A stretch of 64,000 nucleotides of DNA, from NCBI GenBank assembly GCA_965153455.1, contig OZ234494.1:558001-622000 (forward strand), given 5' to 3'. The DNA is from Sphagnum compactum. Taxonomy: Eukaryota; Bryophyta; Sphagnopsida; Sphagnales. The number at the start of each line of letters is the position of its first letter. The stretch's first letter is position 1. The position numbers and the translations under genes were made by a program. A model generated the notes under the pieces. That model worked only from the letters and a program-made list of their open reading frames with translations, did not search any database and was not told where the DNA came from. This document shows positions 1 through 12,096 of this stretch, piece after piece.

Positions 1-276
1 GGTGCCGGGATGTGCTGCTGAAGCCAGTGGGTTGATAAGTCATGGCAGCTTGTCACTGTGATTCATGATGAAGGTGGGTGATTGGTCTGACACTTTGTGA
101 GCAACTCTCTCTCATAAGGTTATGACTGCATGCACTCTCATTGTTGTGCTACTGTCAAATTGTCTGTTGTTGTGGAGATTTCTCTATAGACTCTCTCTCA
201 TCATCACTCTCCCCATGTAGTTCTTTTTGTTCCCTCCTCACAATTCTTGATCGTGGTGGTCGTGGTGGTGTTACAG

Positions 277-1228
277 TTGGCGACTTTGATGAGCCAAGGC
301 CAACTGCTGCTGGATGACATTATCATCTGACTCTTATCCAAGCACCTTGAGGAGACCGTGGAACCTGGCCGATCAGGCTTCATCCTTGATGGATTCCCTC
401 GCACACTGCATCAAGCAGTAATAATGTTTTCCTCTTTTTGGCAGTATTGCTTGATTTTTGCAGATTTATATGTAATATTGGGGTGGGTGGAATTATATTG
501 AATTCTGCTGACTATGTTCTATGTGTGCCATGGTGAGCATGAAAGCTTTTAATCACTGGGAGAGTCTGAAATTGTGGGTGTGTAGGAAATGATGCAAGAA
601 ATGGCAGATGTTAAATTGGTGGTGAATCTGAAGCTGAGGGAAGAGGCATTGATAGCCAAGTGTTTAGGCCACCGTATTTGCAGTCAATGTGGGGGCAATT
701 TCAATCTTGCAGGATTAGAGATGGAGGAATCAAGTAGTGCACCTCGCATCTTCATGCCACCACCCTCCTGTGCCCCCAAAATGACCACCCGTGCCGATGA
801 CACAGAAGAAGTTGTCCAGAGACGCCTACACATTTACTATGAAGTGGTTTGTTCATTGAATTTGGGACATTGACTACTAACTAGATCCAGGTTATAGATG
901 TGCCTAGTAAGCTTCCTGCAGCTCTCATGACCCTTTAGTGCTAGAACAAAAGTGCTCATCCCCATGACTGCAACATGGCAACTGAAAAAGAATTTGATCC
1001 AAAGAACTTGAATCGACTTCCAAACTGATGCAGGGGTTTTTTTTTTTTTTGGGTTTCAATCTACGGAGCAAACCAGTGGAAGATTTCTAGTGCAGGAGTG
1101 GAAAGCTGCTGGATTTTGAGGTGTCTGGAGGGATACCCGAGATGTGGCCACATTTTCTGGCAGCGCTAAATATTGATGAGAAAGTACACACAAACAACCA
1201 TGACAACAGTCAGAAAATGGCAGTGTGA
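277..1228 (+). CDS. Adenylate kinase, organellar plant type; 3' exons only, in-frame TGA (possible pseudogene)
   Basis: Adenylate kinases interconvert ATP + AMP and 2 ADP. Exons I can place are 277-417, 586-843 and 1091-1228; splice sites are GT-AG and boundaries are phase 0. Exon 277-417 reads toward the family motif GFILDGFPRT. The next reads LVVNLKLREEAL, then a Cys pair in HRICSQCGGNF, then TRADDTEEVVQRRL, which is the LID/core region. The last reads GKLLDFEVSGGIPEMWP and ends at TGA 1226-1228. This resembles the plant plastid/mitochondrial ADK group rather than cytosolic ADK. Two oddities weaken it. Codon 328-330 is TGA inside the conserved stretch ...LLLDDIII-stop-LLSKHLEE. The short segment expected between HIYYE and GKLLDF (about 8-11 residues, family PLEDYY) was not found in 844-1090. 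The 5' exons with the P-loop lie outside the window or are missing. A sequencing error at one base is the main alternative to a pseudogene. Confidence 0.72.
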
Positions 1229-2340
1229 TGACAATGGGCATTCCAAAATGTATCTTAGTAGTCCTTGCACTACAACTACTACTACTACTAAACACAATAC
1301 TACGATTGGGTATGTACCCATCATCAGATTCTTCCTCACAGTTTTCTTCTTCTTGGAGAAAAAAGAGGGAAAAAAATCTTGGTCTTCAGAGGTTGGTTCT
1401 GTTCTTTTGTGGATAATTTTATTTTCGTATAGTGGGAGGACATCCTTCCTTTTGTATTGCAGGAAATGCAAAAGCCCTTTCCCCTGTGATCTGATGATGA
1501 TGATTTCAGACAGTGTTGTAAATTATGTCAGTTCTTTTCCCCCCTCTTTCATTTGATTTATGGTCCAGTTTTGGGAGGGTAACGTCTTTCTCTTATGTAC
1601 CCTGAGGGTAAAACCCAATGACTGTATATTAACATACCCTACCCATCGCACTCAAACATGTCCTTGCCCTACCCGAACCAACGATTACAAAATAAAGTTA
1701 TACCCTTATTGGGTCTTACCTCAATGTCTGAAATTTGGCAGGGTGCCCTTACGCTGAGGATATATTTGTGAAATTGAAGGGTAAAAGACAAGCGTAACCA
1801 GATTAGACCATTACCTCTGCTGATGCCTGATTAGAGCTGAGATGTTGTGGATACCAGCATAATCAAAACAATCGCTGATAAACTCCTGGACACATAATGC
1901 TGTGTCCATTTACACTGTAGCAATGTGCTGAGGGTCTTACATGAGCAACGGAAGATGTTGAATCCATGACACAAGCTCATGCTGGGCTCCACGTTATTTT
2001 CAGTGGCAAAGCATCACCAAATTTGTACCATGAAATGGGTATGACAACGATGACACACAAAATGGTATGGTCGTTGGTCCAATGATCCATCTTCTATCTC
2101 ACAGGGTGAAGCTGCTAACGCATTCCATCACAGTCATAATATTAGAAACAACACCACAGTCGACTAATTTTGCAAAGCAAATCTTTTGATGATCAAACCT
2201 GCATCTGATTTGAAAACACAAATCAATTGTCAATAGAACTATTATTGTTGATTGACACATGTTTAAACTCTGGGTTCATCTATCAATGAGTGTTCTCAAT
2301 GGGCTCTCTTGTTAGGGTTGTTAGCTCAGCTGCTGTTTTT
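1229..2340. other. Noncoding flank downstream of adenylate kinase
   Basis: I see no exon with family resemblance here. It holds a short (ACT)n run near 1270-1290, T-rich stretches suited to a 3' UTR, and several TACCCT-type words at about 1598-1690 in both orientations. Confidence 0.4.
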
Positions 2341-3082
2341 ACTACCTGCGTCCTAGTAAACCCACTAGCCCTTACCTACATATTAGCCGTCCACATGACA
2401 CCATGCATGGGTGAGGTTTTGTTAAACAAAAATTCCTCATCTACCTGAACAGCAATGCAACCTACCATCATACAACACATGCTCTCATCTCCATATGCAC
2501 AAATAAACTCATCAGTCCTTGGAATACACAATTGAAAACATTTGAAGGTGCTTGATTTTGGAAAAGATATTTTACCTTTTCCCTCCTCACAAAACCTGTT
2601 GCAAATATGCAAACTCCAAAACAAAGTAACTCATTTTAAGAATGCAAATCCGCTAACTTAATAATGGTTGTCATCCATGTTCCTTCAGCCATGTTCCTCA
2701 ATGTACTATATTGAACCTCTGTAATCAGTGTCTGCTTCCAGAATATTAGATTAAGAATCCCAAGAATCCTAAGACAATAAATCATTCCAGAAAATCACAC
2801 TTCCGTGTTATATCAAATTGTTCTGATATCAGCAAGATATGAAAAAACCTTAAATACGAGGGTTCAAATATGGTATGAAAAGCAATTCCATCCAGTTTTT
2901 CAGGACCATATGTAGCATCACATTCAGTAGCTTGGGTTGCGTCACAAATAGCACCAGGACATGCACTGAAAAGAAACACAAGTCTTCTTTAGCTTTGTCT
3001 GCTCAAATCACAATGAGCCTGTGCAGCATGTGAATCACAGCAGTTTTAACACAACTAAGACGTGCATCACAACAGTTTTTTG

Positions 3083-3156
3083 TGCATGTGAAAACCATTC
3101 TATTACAAAACTCTGAATTCTGAAAGAATTTTGTAATAGAATGGTTTTAACATGCA
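3083..3156. repeat. Long near-perfect hairpin (28-bp arms, 18-bp loop)
   Basis: Arms 3091-3110 and 3129-3148 are perfect 20-bp reverse complements. Extending outward to 3083 and 3156 gives 28 paired positions with one mismatch, and partial pairing continues beyond. The loop is 18 nt and contains GAATTC. This could be a small MITE or foldback element, or a stem-loop transcript. No flanking target-site duplication was identified. Confidence 0.8.
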
Positions 3157-4027
3157 CAAGAAAAATCATCAAACATTTGCAAGGGCGGTGTGAAGCAAAA
3201 CAACCAAAAGTAAAATAAACTACCATGGTGATACTTGGGTATTTGCACTTCAAACTATTTCACCAGCAGAAGTGAAGAAAACAGACCCTAAAGGTAGATA
3301 CAGCCACGATAGACTTTGAAATGGCAATACTGCAACAAGCTTCAAAGACACCAAATACTTAAGACTGACCCATCAATAGATGATTGGTACAAACAAACTA
3401 GGAACGAATCTATGACCAAGTGCACTCACAGAGGAGAGCATTCACACCTTGAAGAAGCATGCCCAGTTCCCTAACTTTCACATACTGTTCGTAGATCCTG
3501 TCTCCTGGGCATTTACTCCTGTTTCTTCCAAGGCCATATCACAGCTTCTGAGCAGAAAGAAAAGACCAAACCCAAGGCAAATACCTAGTCTGGAAAACTT
3601 GCTTCACAGTGTGCACAAAACCACAGAACCACAATATGCTCTAGAACAAGAGTTCCAGGATTCTATCCATTTGCTGCTTCTTCGTAGCATGAAATGCAAA
3701 CTGCTCAACTGGCTGACAATCTTCCACTTTACAGCAACAACTCTCTCATCTCTGTTTGCATTGACACAGCAAAAAGCCCACTTCTCAACCAAGAAAAAAC
3801 CTATCTCGTATATCTCCACACACAAGACGCCTTCTCTAATGGAACCTGGCTGAAGAACGCTCGTGAAGAAAACACAGACTGCATGAAGAGAGAGAGAGCG
3901 AGAGAGATATGTGCAAAGTTCACAGTTTTAAGACCACATTTGGATTGTTACATACAAATCCAGGCACACACCCACCAGCATCACTGTGAACAGAACAGAG
4001 AGTGGGTGTTTAAATAAGATGATATAC

Positions 4028-4310
4028 CTCAAGAGAAGACAATACTTCACATCCAAGACCCACTGCCATTGAACCTGCACACAAAAAGATGGAATGGTTA
4101 ATAAGAATGGTCTAAACAGACATCTGAATGGAAGGGAGACACAAAAGCTGTGTTCCGCCTTGGCAATTACCTCCTTTGCCCATGGCTGCAAAACTGGATT
4201 GTTTACTAGATAAGTAAATTAAAACAGCTTTACTACTTGTCACTACACCACCTTCAGAGGCAACTAGAGCTCTTTGCTCAAGAAATGAAGACAAAAAAGC
4301 ACAAATATCT
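4028..4310 (-). CDS. Three consecutive exons of an unidentified minus-strand gene
   Basis: On the minus strand, exons 4310-4252 (59 nt), 4185-4171 (15-nt micro-exon) and 4074-4028 (47 nt) have AG and GT borders and join in one frame without a stop. They read DICAFLSSFLEQRALVASE, then AMGKG, then GSMAVGLGCEVLSSLE. The agreement of phases across three junctions is the only evidence. I do not recognise the family. Other possible minus-strand coding pieces of the same gene lie near 3515-3435 (RIYEQYVKVRELGMLLQGVN), 2965-2850 (CPGAICDATQATECDATYG) and 2530-2440, but I could not join them in phase. They could also be chance open stretches in the 3' region of the downstream KH gene. Confidence 0.3.
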
Positions 4311-4399
4311 CTGGCAGATAAAAGAGGGGGTGGACTCCCTCCTCTTAGAATACTCAAATGCAACGATCTTTGAAAACTGAAAAAGCCTTAACACTATAT

Positions 4400-5878
4400 C
4401 AAACAACAGGGAAAGAGGCAATAGAGATATTGATCCTGGATTTAGGGTTGTAGTAGTAGTATTAGTCCAGTTAAATTAAGTGTTAGTTGATAAAAAGGGT
4501 CAAGGAAACTAAGTGATGTTAGCAAAGTACCTTTCAAGGACATGGCGTCAAAAGTGGTCAGCAGTGTGATCAGTCAATGGCAGAGGTCAGAAGAAATGGT
4601 ATCTGCTTCCACTTGGTCAAATGTCAGTAAAGCTTTACCACAACCAGCAAGCACAAATCCATACTCCACTGGTGAATTAGCACTCACTGCTCAACGAGTT
4701 ATGTAATATATAATCATATTCACCTTTCTATGCACTTTGTGAATACCCATTAGTTGTTATATATCACTACATTCTGGCACTCAGTCATCATCAACCCTAA
4801 ACCCCTAAACTTGCACAGGCATAAGGTACACAGCAACCAACCCAGAAGAAAAATACCCAAGGGTGGTGGACAGCCCACAGGGCAGAAAAAGTCAAGTGGA
4901 GAATTGAAACTACCTAGAGAGATGAACATCAACCAACTTGGTACCCTTTGAATTTGAGCTTCATTCCACATGACAAACTTGCCGTTACATTCCACACAGA
5001 ATCACCACTTTTACATAGACACCCACTACTCTGTCATGGTATTATAACACAAACACTACTCTTCCAGGTGTGGAGCATGTACTACTACCTACACTCAAAT
5101 CTCTTCAACATGGAACTGATAGACAAACACTAAACTGCAAGCCACAATCAGACCAGCAATTAGACAAACTAAAAGGACACACTACAAACCTGATGACTAT
5201 TCTTGTTAGTCGAGAGCATGCGCCAAGAAGGTGAAACCTCAAGTTTCCTCCTATGGTGCTGTCCTTGCGAGAAAGTGCCACTTAGTAGTAAGTAACCCAA
5301 GCTTCAGATGGGTCCCTTCCCTAAATACAGATTCCCTAAACCATCAGTAGCACCTTCTATTGATGACACATTGGAATTAGTCACAGATTTCCACATAAGA
5401 GACTGCATCAGCCTCTCAAAAAACCTGTGAAACATGTGATCACAAACATTATGGGCCAGAGCTTGGCTATGGAACGAACTATGCGCTTCAGTGACTTTGC
5501 TACACAAACGTTTTCCAAAATGCAACGGCAGCAGATATTGGTTGAAAGCTTGAATGTAGGATCTAACAACATGATAAAGCACATTGATATCATGATCCAT
5601 TCCATTGCTGCCGAACTGAGCGAACTTTCAGCTATGAAGTTTGTCACTCCGACAAGGCCTAGCTACAAAAGAAACACCAATTTTTTTTGTGCCTTACAAG
5701 CACCCAACACACCTCTGTGTTGCCGCACTGTGTTTTCCATGCCATCGACTTTTAGATCCACAGTAATCTCGATGCCAAATTGCCACGTCAAAAAACCTTC
5801 TGTCTGATGCAGAGTAACCCTCAGGAAGGAGTTTTAACAACAGCATCCCTGGTAAAAGCCACTGCAGCCATTGATTGC
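4400..5878. other. Noncoding stretch, probable 3' UTR and flank of the KH gene
   Basis: No recognisable protein is present. A minus-strand open stretch at about 5600-5304 has no family resemblance and follows the KH stop codon, so 3' UTR is the simplest reading. Confidence 0.35.
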
Positions 5879-8800
5879 CTAACGCCGAGTTTTGGCACGC
5901 TTCATGCCCGGGTTGTTAAAGGGAGATACAGTGCCACTCATATATGCAGGGCTCTCCTCACGGAGGGTGCCATTAAGAATAGCTAGCTCCCGAAGCTGGG
6001 CCTTCTTTACCAGGTCAAATGTCTCATCCTGAAAGTGCAAAAGCCCAGCCATTGTTGGGTTAGTCCTTACTAATTCCTGCATTGATTCACTTACAATTTG
6101 CAAGCCCCTGCTGTAAAACTCTCTTTGGCCAATACAGTTTGATCTTGAAAACTGTCTGAAAGCACCCTGCACTTCACAATACCTGTACATTGCATAACCT
6201 AGTTCGGCACTGAACAGGTTCTTACTGGAAGATCATGGAGTTACCGGAGCACTTACCACCGGTTTCAGAAGCTCCTGGAGGATCTCACGGGCATGGATGA
6301 GTTGGCTATCAATAATATTTGCTGGCAGTTCAGCCTCCACCAATACATGCAACGGCTCATTCAAGTGCTCAAAACCAGGCTTGTCTCTCATCTTGTCTTC
6401 CTGCAGAGACCCAGACAAAATAAATAAATACCTTTATAAGTATTGAGAAACTTCTCCATACTTGCAAATTTGTGTCAACCCAAAATAGAATTAAGAGTTG
6501 ACCTGATCATAAGGTTGCTGGGATTTTCAATCAAATCTGACAATGTAGAAGCAAACAGGGGAAAAAAATGGAAAAAGCAAAAAAAAAGGAGATCCAACCC
6601 TAGAAAACAGAGAAGAAAAAGACCCAAAAAAATCTAAATCTGAGTTTTTCCTTCTAATGGCACATGCATCTCCAATATATTGATAATAGTGCAACCAATC
6701 ACATGGTGATGATGTCTGGATGAGACTGACTTTGGCAGTGTCTTTGATTGAACCTCGACCACGGATCAAAACCCGACAGCCAGTTGTTGCCTCTACACGC
6801 TTGAGTGAGTTTCCACGCGGTCCCAAAATCCTACCCACAAAGTTGAACTGCAGGATCCACAAGTTGCTTACATTAGTAGCATGATCAGGACAGAGCTCAA
6901 CTGGTGGGTGTGATTCACTACTAAGTATCAACTTCCACCTCAAGGTAAAAAAAATGTGCCCTTTTGTGCTGGTGCTAAACACCTCACTGTATGCCATGCA
7001 TGCATATCTATTACAATTCCAACTGCATGACATTCAGACGAAGAAGCACTTAAGGAGGGGGGATGACAACTCCTAGCCATGAAAGTAACAAAATCTGGTA
7101 AGCAAATCTCCTTTGCTAATAATACTATGCATAACACCAGAACTACCAGAAACAGTGGTATGTACTGCTGCTGCTACACACATTGGGGTACTTATCAACA
7201 GGAACTTCGATGCGCTGTGTTTTTTTTACTATTGTCCCAGATGCAGTCCCAGGAGGCCCATGCCAGCCTGCATGAGGAATTGCAACCCGCTGCTGTTGGA
7301 CACAAAATAACAGACAAAATAGTACTATTAGTACTTCCTCACAAGCCACAGAGTAAAAACCCTAGATTGCATCATCTTCGAATATGGAGTCAGACAGAAA
7401 AGAAAAACAGCCCTTGGAACAAGAGTGAAAAGGGATCAGATAAGACAAAAAGCATTACATCACCCCCCCAGCCATTAAGATCGCCTGGAGATCCAGTATT
7501 CATCAGTGTGCCTGCTGATAATGGGCTCCCGTGGTCAAGTCCATCCTGGTCCAGAAACGATGAGTTTCCCACAAGCGCCATAACTCGCACCATCTCTGTA
7601 TTAAAGGCAAAGACAAGAGAGCAGTATAAGTATGTGCAAATCTACTGTAAAGTCATAAACGGCAACTGATGGTGTGCATAGTCATTTCAAGCCAGGTGAA
7701 GCAAGCAAAGCAACAAGAATGAGAGATTATATAAGACTTTATACACAGTATGCTTCCCCCTCAAGGACAAGTGATAAAAATAGCAAACAATTTTTTTCCA
7801 ACAATCCTCCAATGACATGGTTATCTACTGACTGATATCCTTACCCTGGTTCAACAGGCGACTGCAGTTGGGCAGAACTTGCATAAAAGGACCCAGTTTT
7901 TGCCTTTCTGCCAACAATTCTGAAAGATACCTGCAAAGCAATACTCACTAGGCCCTCTGAGCAACAACAACAACCACCATAGTAAAGTCAACTCAAAGGA
8001 AGGAACCCCCCTCCTCCTCATGGTGCCAAACACCCCCCACTGTGAATCTGCAGGAAAGCTTCCATACACAAGGCCTTGATAAGAGAAAAGTAGTAATGAA
8101 CACCCCACCATCCTAATAGGCCCTCCGAGCAACAACAACCACCACAGTAAAGTCCAATGGGAGGAAGGAACCCCCTCCTCCTCATGGTGCAAAACACCCC
8201 CATTGCGAATCTGCCTGCAAGCTTCTATACACAAGACCTTGATAAGAGAAAAGTAGTAATGAATGCCCCACCATCCTAAGAGAAGTTGTAGGGACTCTGG
8301 AAAACAGGTAAAAGAGGAAAAATCCAAGCCCAAAAGAAACAGATAAAAACAGAAAACAATGACAGCTGACTCAGAGCAGTTTGAAGAACAGAGACAACAG
8401 TCACATGTGTGCATGCATGTTCAGAGAGACATTCTTCAACAGCAACAATGTATGATATTTTGGGCTGCTAAAAATTCAACATCCTCCACATTATACCACT
8501 GTTTATTTCTTTGGGTTCCTGTCACAAGAACTCAACCATGATGCTAGCTCACTAGCTCAACAAAACCCTGAAAAAAGGAGAGAAGAAGAAGACCCAACGA
8601 AGCTAATAAGAAAGAGGAACAAAATGGAATGATGGTGATTGGAAACCAAGCCTCAAGAACAAACAGCAGAACAACAATCAAAAACATACATAAATACCCA
8701 TTGCATTCTATCCCATTGCACCCATCTGATCTGACATACATCTGCACACTGTCCTCACCTTTGGTTTGCTACCCTTGAAGAAACAGAAATCAAAGGTGCA

Positions 8801-9716
8801 AACTTCACAACTACAACATTGAGAGTTTTAGTGCTCACTCACTCATACCTCTACAAAACTGACCAAGGATGATCTAATTCATCAGAGTGTGGAGATCATC
8901 ATATAACACACACATACAACAGACATGGTCTTGCAAGTTTGAAGAAATGAAGTGCTGATGCTGAGGAAACAAAAAAAAAACATGTCATGACTTGGGGAGG
9001 AAACCCAAATGCAGAAACAAAATTACCTCACACAAGAAGAAGCCCTGAAGAAGAATCTACATTTGCGCAAGCAAGCTCAACAAGAACACAAGCAAAAACC
9101 CCTTTCAGATTTACACAATTCCATTCCATCTCTGTGAAACCGATGATCGATCAATCACTCAATCTCTGTGAATCTGATGATAGATCACTCAATCAATATG
9201 AAACTGAGGATCGATCACTCAATCTCTATGAAACTGAGGATCGATGGATTGATCAGGTTGATTGCAACAGAGTATGTAGATCATATGTTCACAGCACAAC
9301 AGACTTTCAGATCTTGCAGGTTTCCAAGAAAACAAACAGAAAGGAAGAAAAAGAAGCAGAAGAAGGTCGTCTTGATCGATGCAAAGGAGGGACATGAGAT
9401 GTGTGTCAGACTTGGAAAGACACAAACAAATACAGAAAAAAACCCTAATTCCCTAGCTAGCTAGCTGTTCTTCACAAAGCAAAGAAGCTCTCAAGCAGCA
9501 TGCAAGCAAAAATCTGTGTTGAAGATGATGTGGAGATGATGTTGCAAACAAGGGATGGATACTACTACTGGGAAGGAAGGGTGTGATGGGTGATGCGTAC
9601 TTTTCATGTTCAGCAGTAGCGGCAGCACTGGAGGAGCGCAAGGCTCCAATCTGTGGAGAGGAGGAAGCTCCCGGCGATGGTGAGAAGTGCTGCATACCAT
9701 TGTACCTCCCCGCCAT
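5879..9716 (-). CDS. STAR/KH-domain RNA-binding protein (plant Quaking-like), 7 exons, 286 aa
   Basis: This is a plant member of the STAR (Quaking/SF1-like) RNA-binding family, nuclear and expected to act in pre-mRNA or mRNA regulation. Exons on the minus strand: 9716-9601, 7930-7845, 7595-7459, 7292-7182, 6847-6731, 6400-6257, 6028-5879. All have GT-AG borders and phases that add up to 286 codons plus TAG. Residues 1-38 hold MAGRYNG and the [11 protein letters not shown] stretch. About 39-68 form the plant STAR dimerisation segment ([20 protein letters not shown], then LLNQE). About 135-237 form the KH region with [20 protein letters not shown], the GPRG loop, EATTGCRV, then [18 protein letters not shown]. 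The C-terminus [10 protein letters not shown]...[15 protein letters not shown] is the family tail. The length matches the family (about 280-300 aa). Intron 1 is 1.67 kb and carries a 168-bp duplication. A minus-strand telo-box lies about 400 bp upstream of the start. Confidence 0.93.
7951..8280. repeat. 168-bp direct duplication inside KH-gene intron 1
   Basis: GGCCCTCTGAGCAACAAC at 7951 recurs as GGCCCTCCGAGCAACAAC at 8119. The two copies stay alignable through AAGCTTC...CCTTGATAAGAG to the shared CCACCATCCTAA. Differences are scattered substitutions and small indels. The copies are contiguous, so this is a tandem duplication rather than a dispersed element. Confidence 0.85.
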
Positions 9717-12096
9717 AACTAGCTAGCTGGCTAGCTAGCTAGCTTTGCCCCTGTTGTGGGTGCTGTGTTGTGTGCACTGTGCTGTAGCAGCATTACATGC
9801 ATGCACTCACTCTCTCCACTCTCTCTTTCTTCAGGCCCTCCTCTCAACACTCTTCTTCAGTCCAAAACCCTTTTGGATCTCCTTTTGTCACAAATGTGTA
9901 TGCAGACAGACCTGGTGCAAGGAAGAACGACAGCAAGAAGATGCAGAAGAAGAAGAAGAGGCAACTGATGACATCTGGAGGAGGAAGAGCTTGGACACAC
10001 AATAGAAAGAGAGAAAGCGGACACAAGGGGGGCTCCGAGTGGGCCCCGGAAGATTGATCGCAAACGCTCGCGTAAACCCTTAGGTCTTGGCCAAGAAGAC
10101 ACTCAGAAGAAATTAGGGTTTCGATCAAAGAGGTGCAGATCTGGTAAGAGAAAGAAAGGACTTGGGTTTTTTCCATTCACTATCTTCGAGAGAGAAAACA
10201 AAATAAAGATTAACGAATTGTTTCTTATTTCCATCATCAATTGGTCGGTCATTTGTTCAGTCGTGGATGTGAAAGAGATGGTGGTGGTCGTGGTGGGTTG
10301 GTTTGCAACAATGTGATTGAACATACCAATCTTCTGCCATGGTGAGATGGTGGAGTTGTTGTGCATGGGAGCCATTATTTGAAAGCTCCTCCTCTCTCAT
10401 CATGGAATCATGGATCCAGCAAACCTTCAAGAGGGAGAAGGTGGGTCATGTCACAGACAATAGGAATTCCTCGAAGTTTGTAGAAAGATCCTTAAGGTAT
10501 ATGATGTGTGAGGATACAATGCGTCAGCTGGTTTTTGTATGGTGTGAACAATGAAGGTACTCTGCATGATAACACCTTTCCATTAGGTTGTTGTGATTGC
10601 AGATTCTGTGATTGTAGTAGCTTTCCATAGAATGCAACACATACATGCATGACACTTCTTCCAACTCAAGCTCAGGTAAGATTCTGATGGGTCACTTGGT
10701 CTAGCTAGAAAGCAGTTTTCATAGAGCCAAAATTCCAGAGACCATTGACAACAATTTTTTTGTTGAACTTTTGTTTAGTGTAACAGACTTTCATCTAGTA
10801 GCAGCATACCTGCACTCAGTCAGATGTATTTTGGCAGTCTCTTTTAAACTGACATCATGGTTCTTTGAATGTGCGCCACTAGGAGGAGCCAAACCTAAAT
10901 CAAGGAACCACAAAACTCTTCTGCTCAAATTGTTGCCAGTACAGGCAGTAATTTCACAGAAAGAGCTTGCATGCAAGCTCCACTACTGATATAAAGGTAG
11001 TAGTGTCTCATGAAAGTCATGTCTATAATAACCTCAACAGGAAAAGAAGATCTCTCTGAACGTGGAAAGTTTGAGGATCTGTGCTGTGGGAGGCACACAT
11101 TGAATATTCGCCACATTTCAGTTACACTGGAGCCATGCCTCCAAAAGTGAGGATCCATGGGAGACATGGCTCAACATTGTTAGTTAGACAAAATCTAGAC
11201 TGCAAAATCCAGCTATTCTGCATGACACCTGTATTCCCCATAGACTGACAGTTACCACAGGTTCCAGCATCCTCAAACACAGAATGAGGGAATTGTGGAA
11301 AATCTTCCAGCAAGGCTTACAGTTGGGCTAACATAAACTTCAGATGTACCAACTGCACTGTTGGAATGATGACAAATATGAAATAGAAGCTACCTTAACA
11401 ACAACGTCAACCATTTCAAAATCTCTAGAGTTCTGAAACTTGCATCTATGTTTTGTAGTCCCCAGATCAGAAATCACACAATTTTAGTCCAAATATCTCA
11501 GATAGATTGAATACCCTTTGAAAGAGAAATTACCACTGGAAAAGTTCCCTTCTACAGAGGCAGGGTTGATATACAAATGCACGGGGATTGTCTATTTTGT
11601 TCATCCACCTTGACCAAAAATGCACAATTTGGAAAAAGAACAAAGCTTCTGCACTTCCATCAAATACTTACTGTACAGTCTTCAGAAGGAAAAACAGGCA
11701 AAGTTAAATTGCTGGAACCAAGCCTATGCAGAAGAACCAGCATCTTCCTCTGAGACATTATATTCAAGACCTATAGAACACAACAACCCAACTGCATAGG
11801 CATATATCATAAGGGCTATTTGCACACACACCCCAAAATGAAACAGTATTGAGAAAATCAATGAGAGTTCATAAATGACGACCACCTTCTACAATCAACT
11901 AGGATCCTCCAAAAGAAAAGGAAAAGAGAAAACATTTCATCTGTTTTTGTGCACCTAGAAGAGCAGCAAACTCCTACCTAAAAATGTGATTTGCCAAAGT
12001 TCTGACACAAAAAGGCCCAGAAGACATTGCAACACAGTAGAGCATATACAAAAAGTGTTCACAGTTACCATGGTGTCTGCCAAATGAGACTAGACA
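9717..12096. other. Intergenic: KH promoter/5' UTR side and SUMO 3' flank
   Basis: The first part (9717 to about 10250) is the upstream region of the minus-strand KH gene, with GCTAGCTAGC repeats at 9718-9744 and purine-rich runs. From about 10300 to 12096 I see no exon with family resemblance; the end next to 12097 should include the SUMO 3' UTR. Confidence 0.4.
10113..10121 (-). promoter_or_regulatory. Telo-box (AAACCCTAA) upstream of the KH gene
   Basis: TTAGGGTTT on the plus strand reads AAACCCTAA on the minus strand, about 400 bp upstream of the KH start codon. In plants this motif is common near transcription starts of genes for translation and growth. Function here is inferred only from motif and position. 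Confidence 0.4.

Noticed and set aside
7079-7669. 196-codon plus-strand open frame
   Set aside because: Antisense to well-supported exons 3 and 4 of the KH gene.
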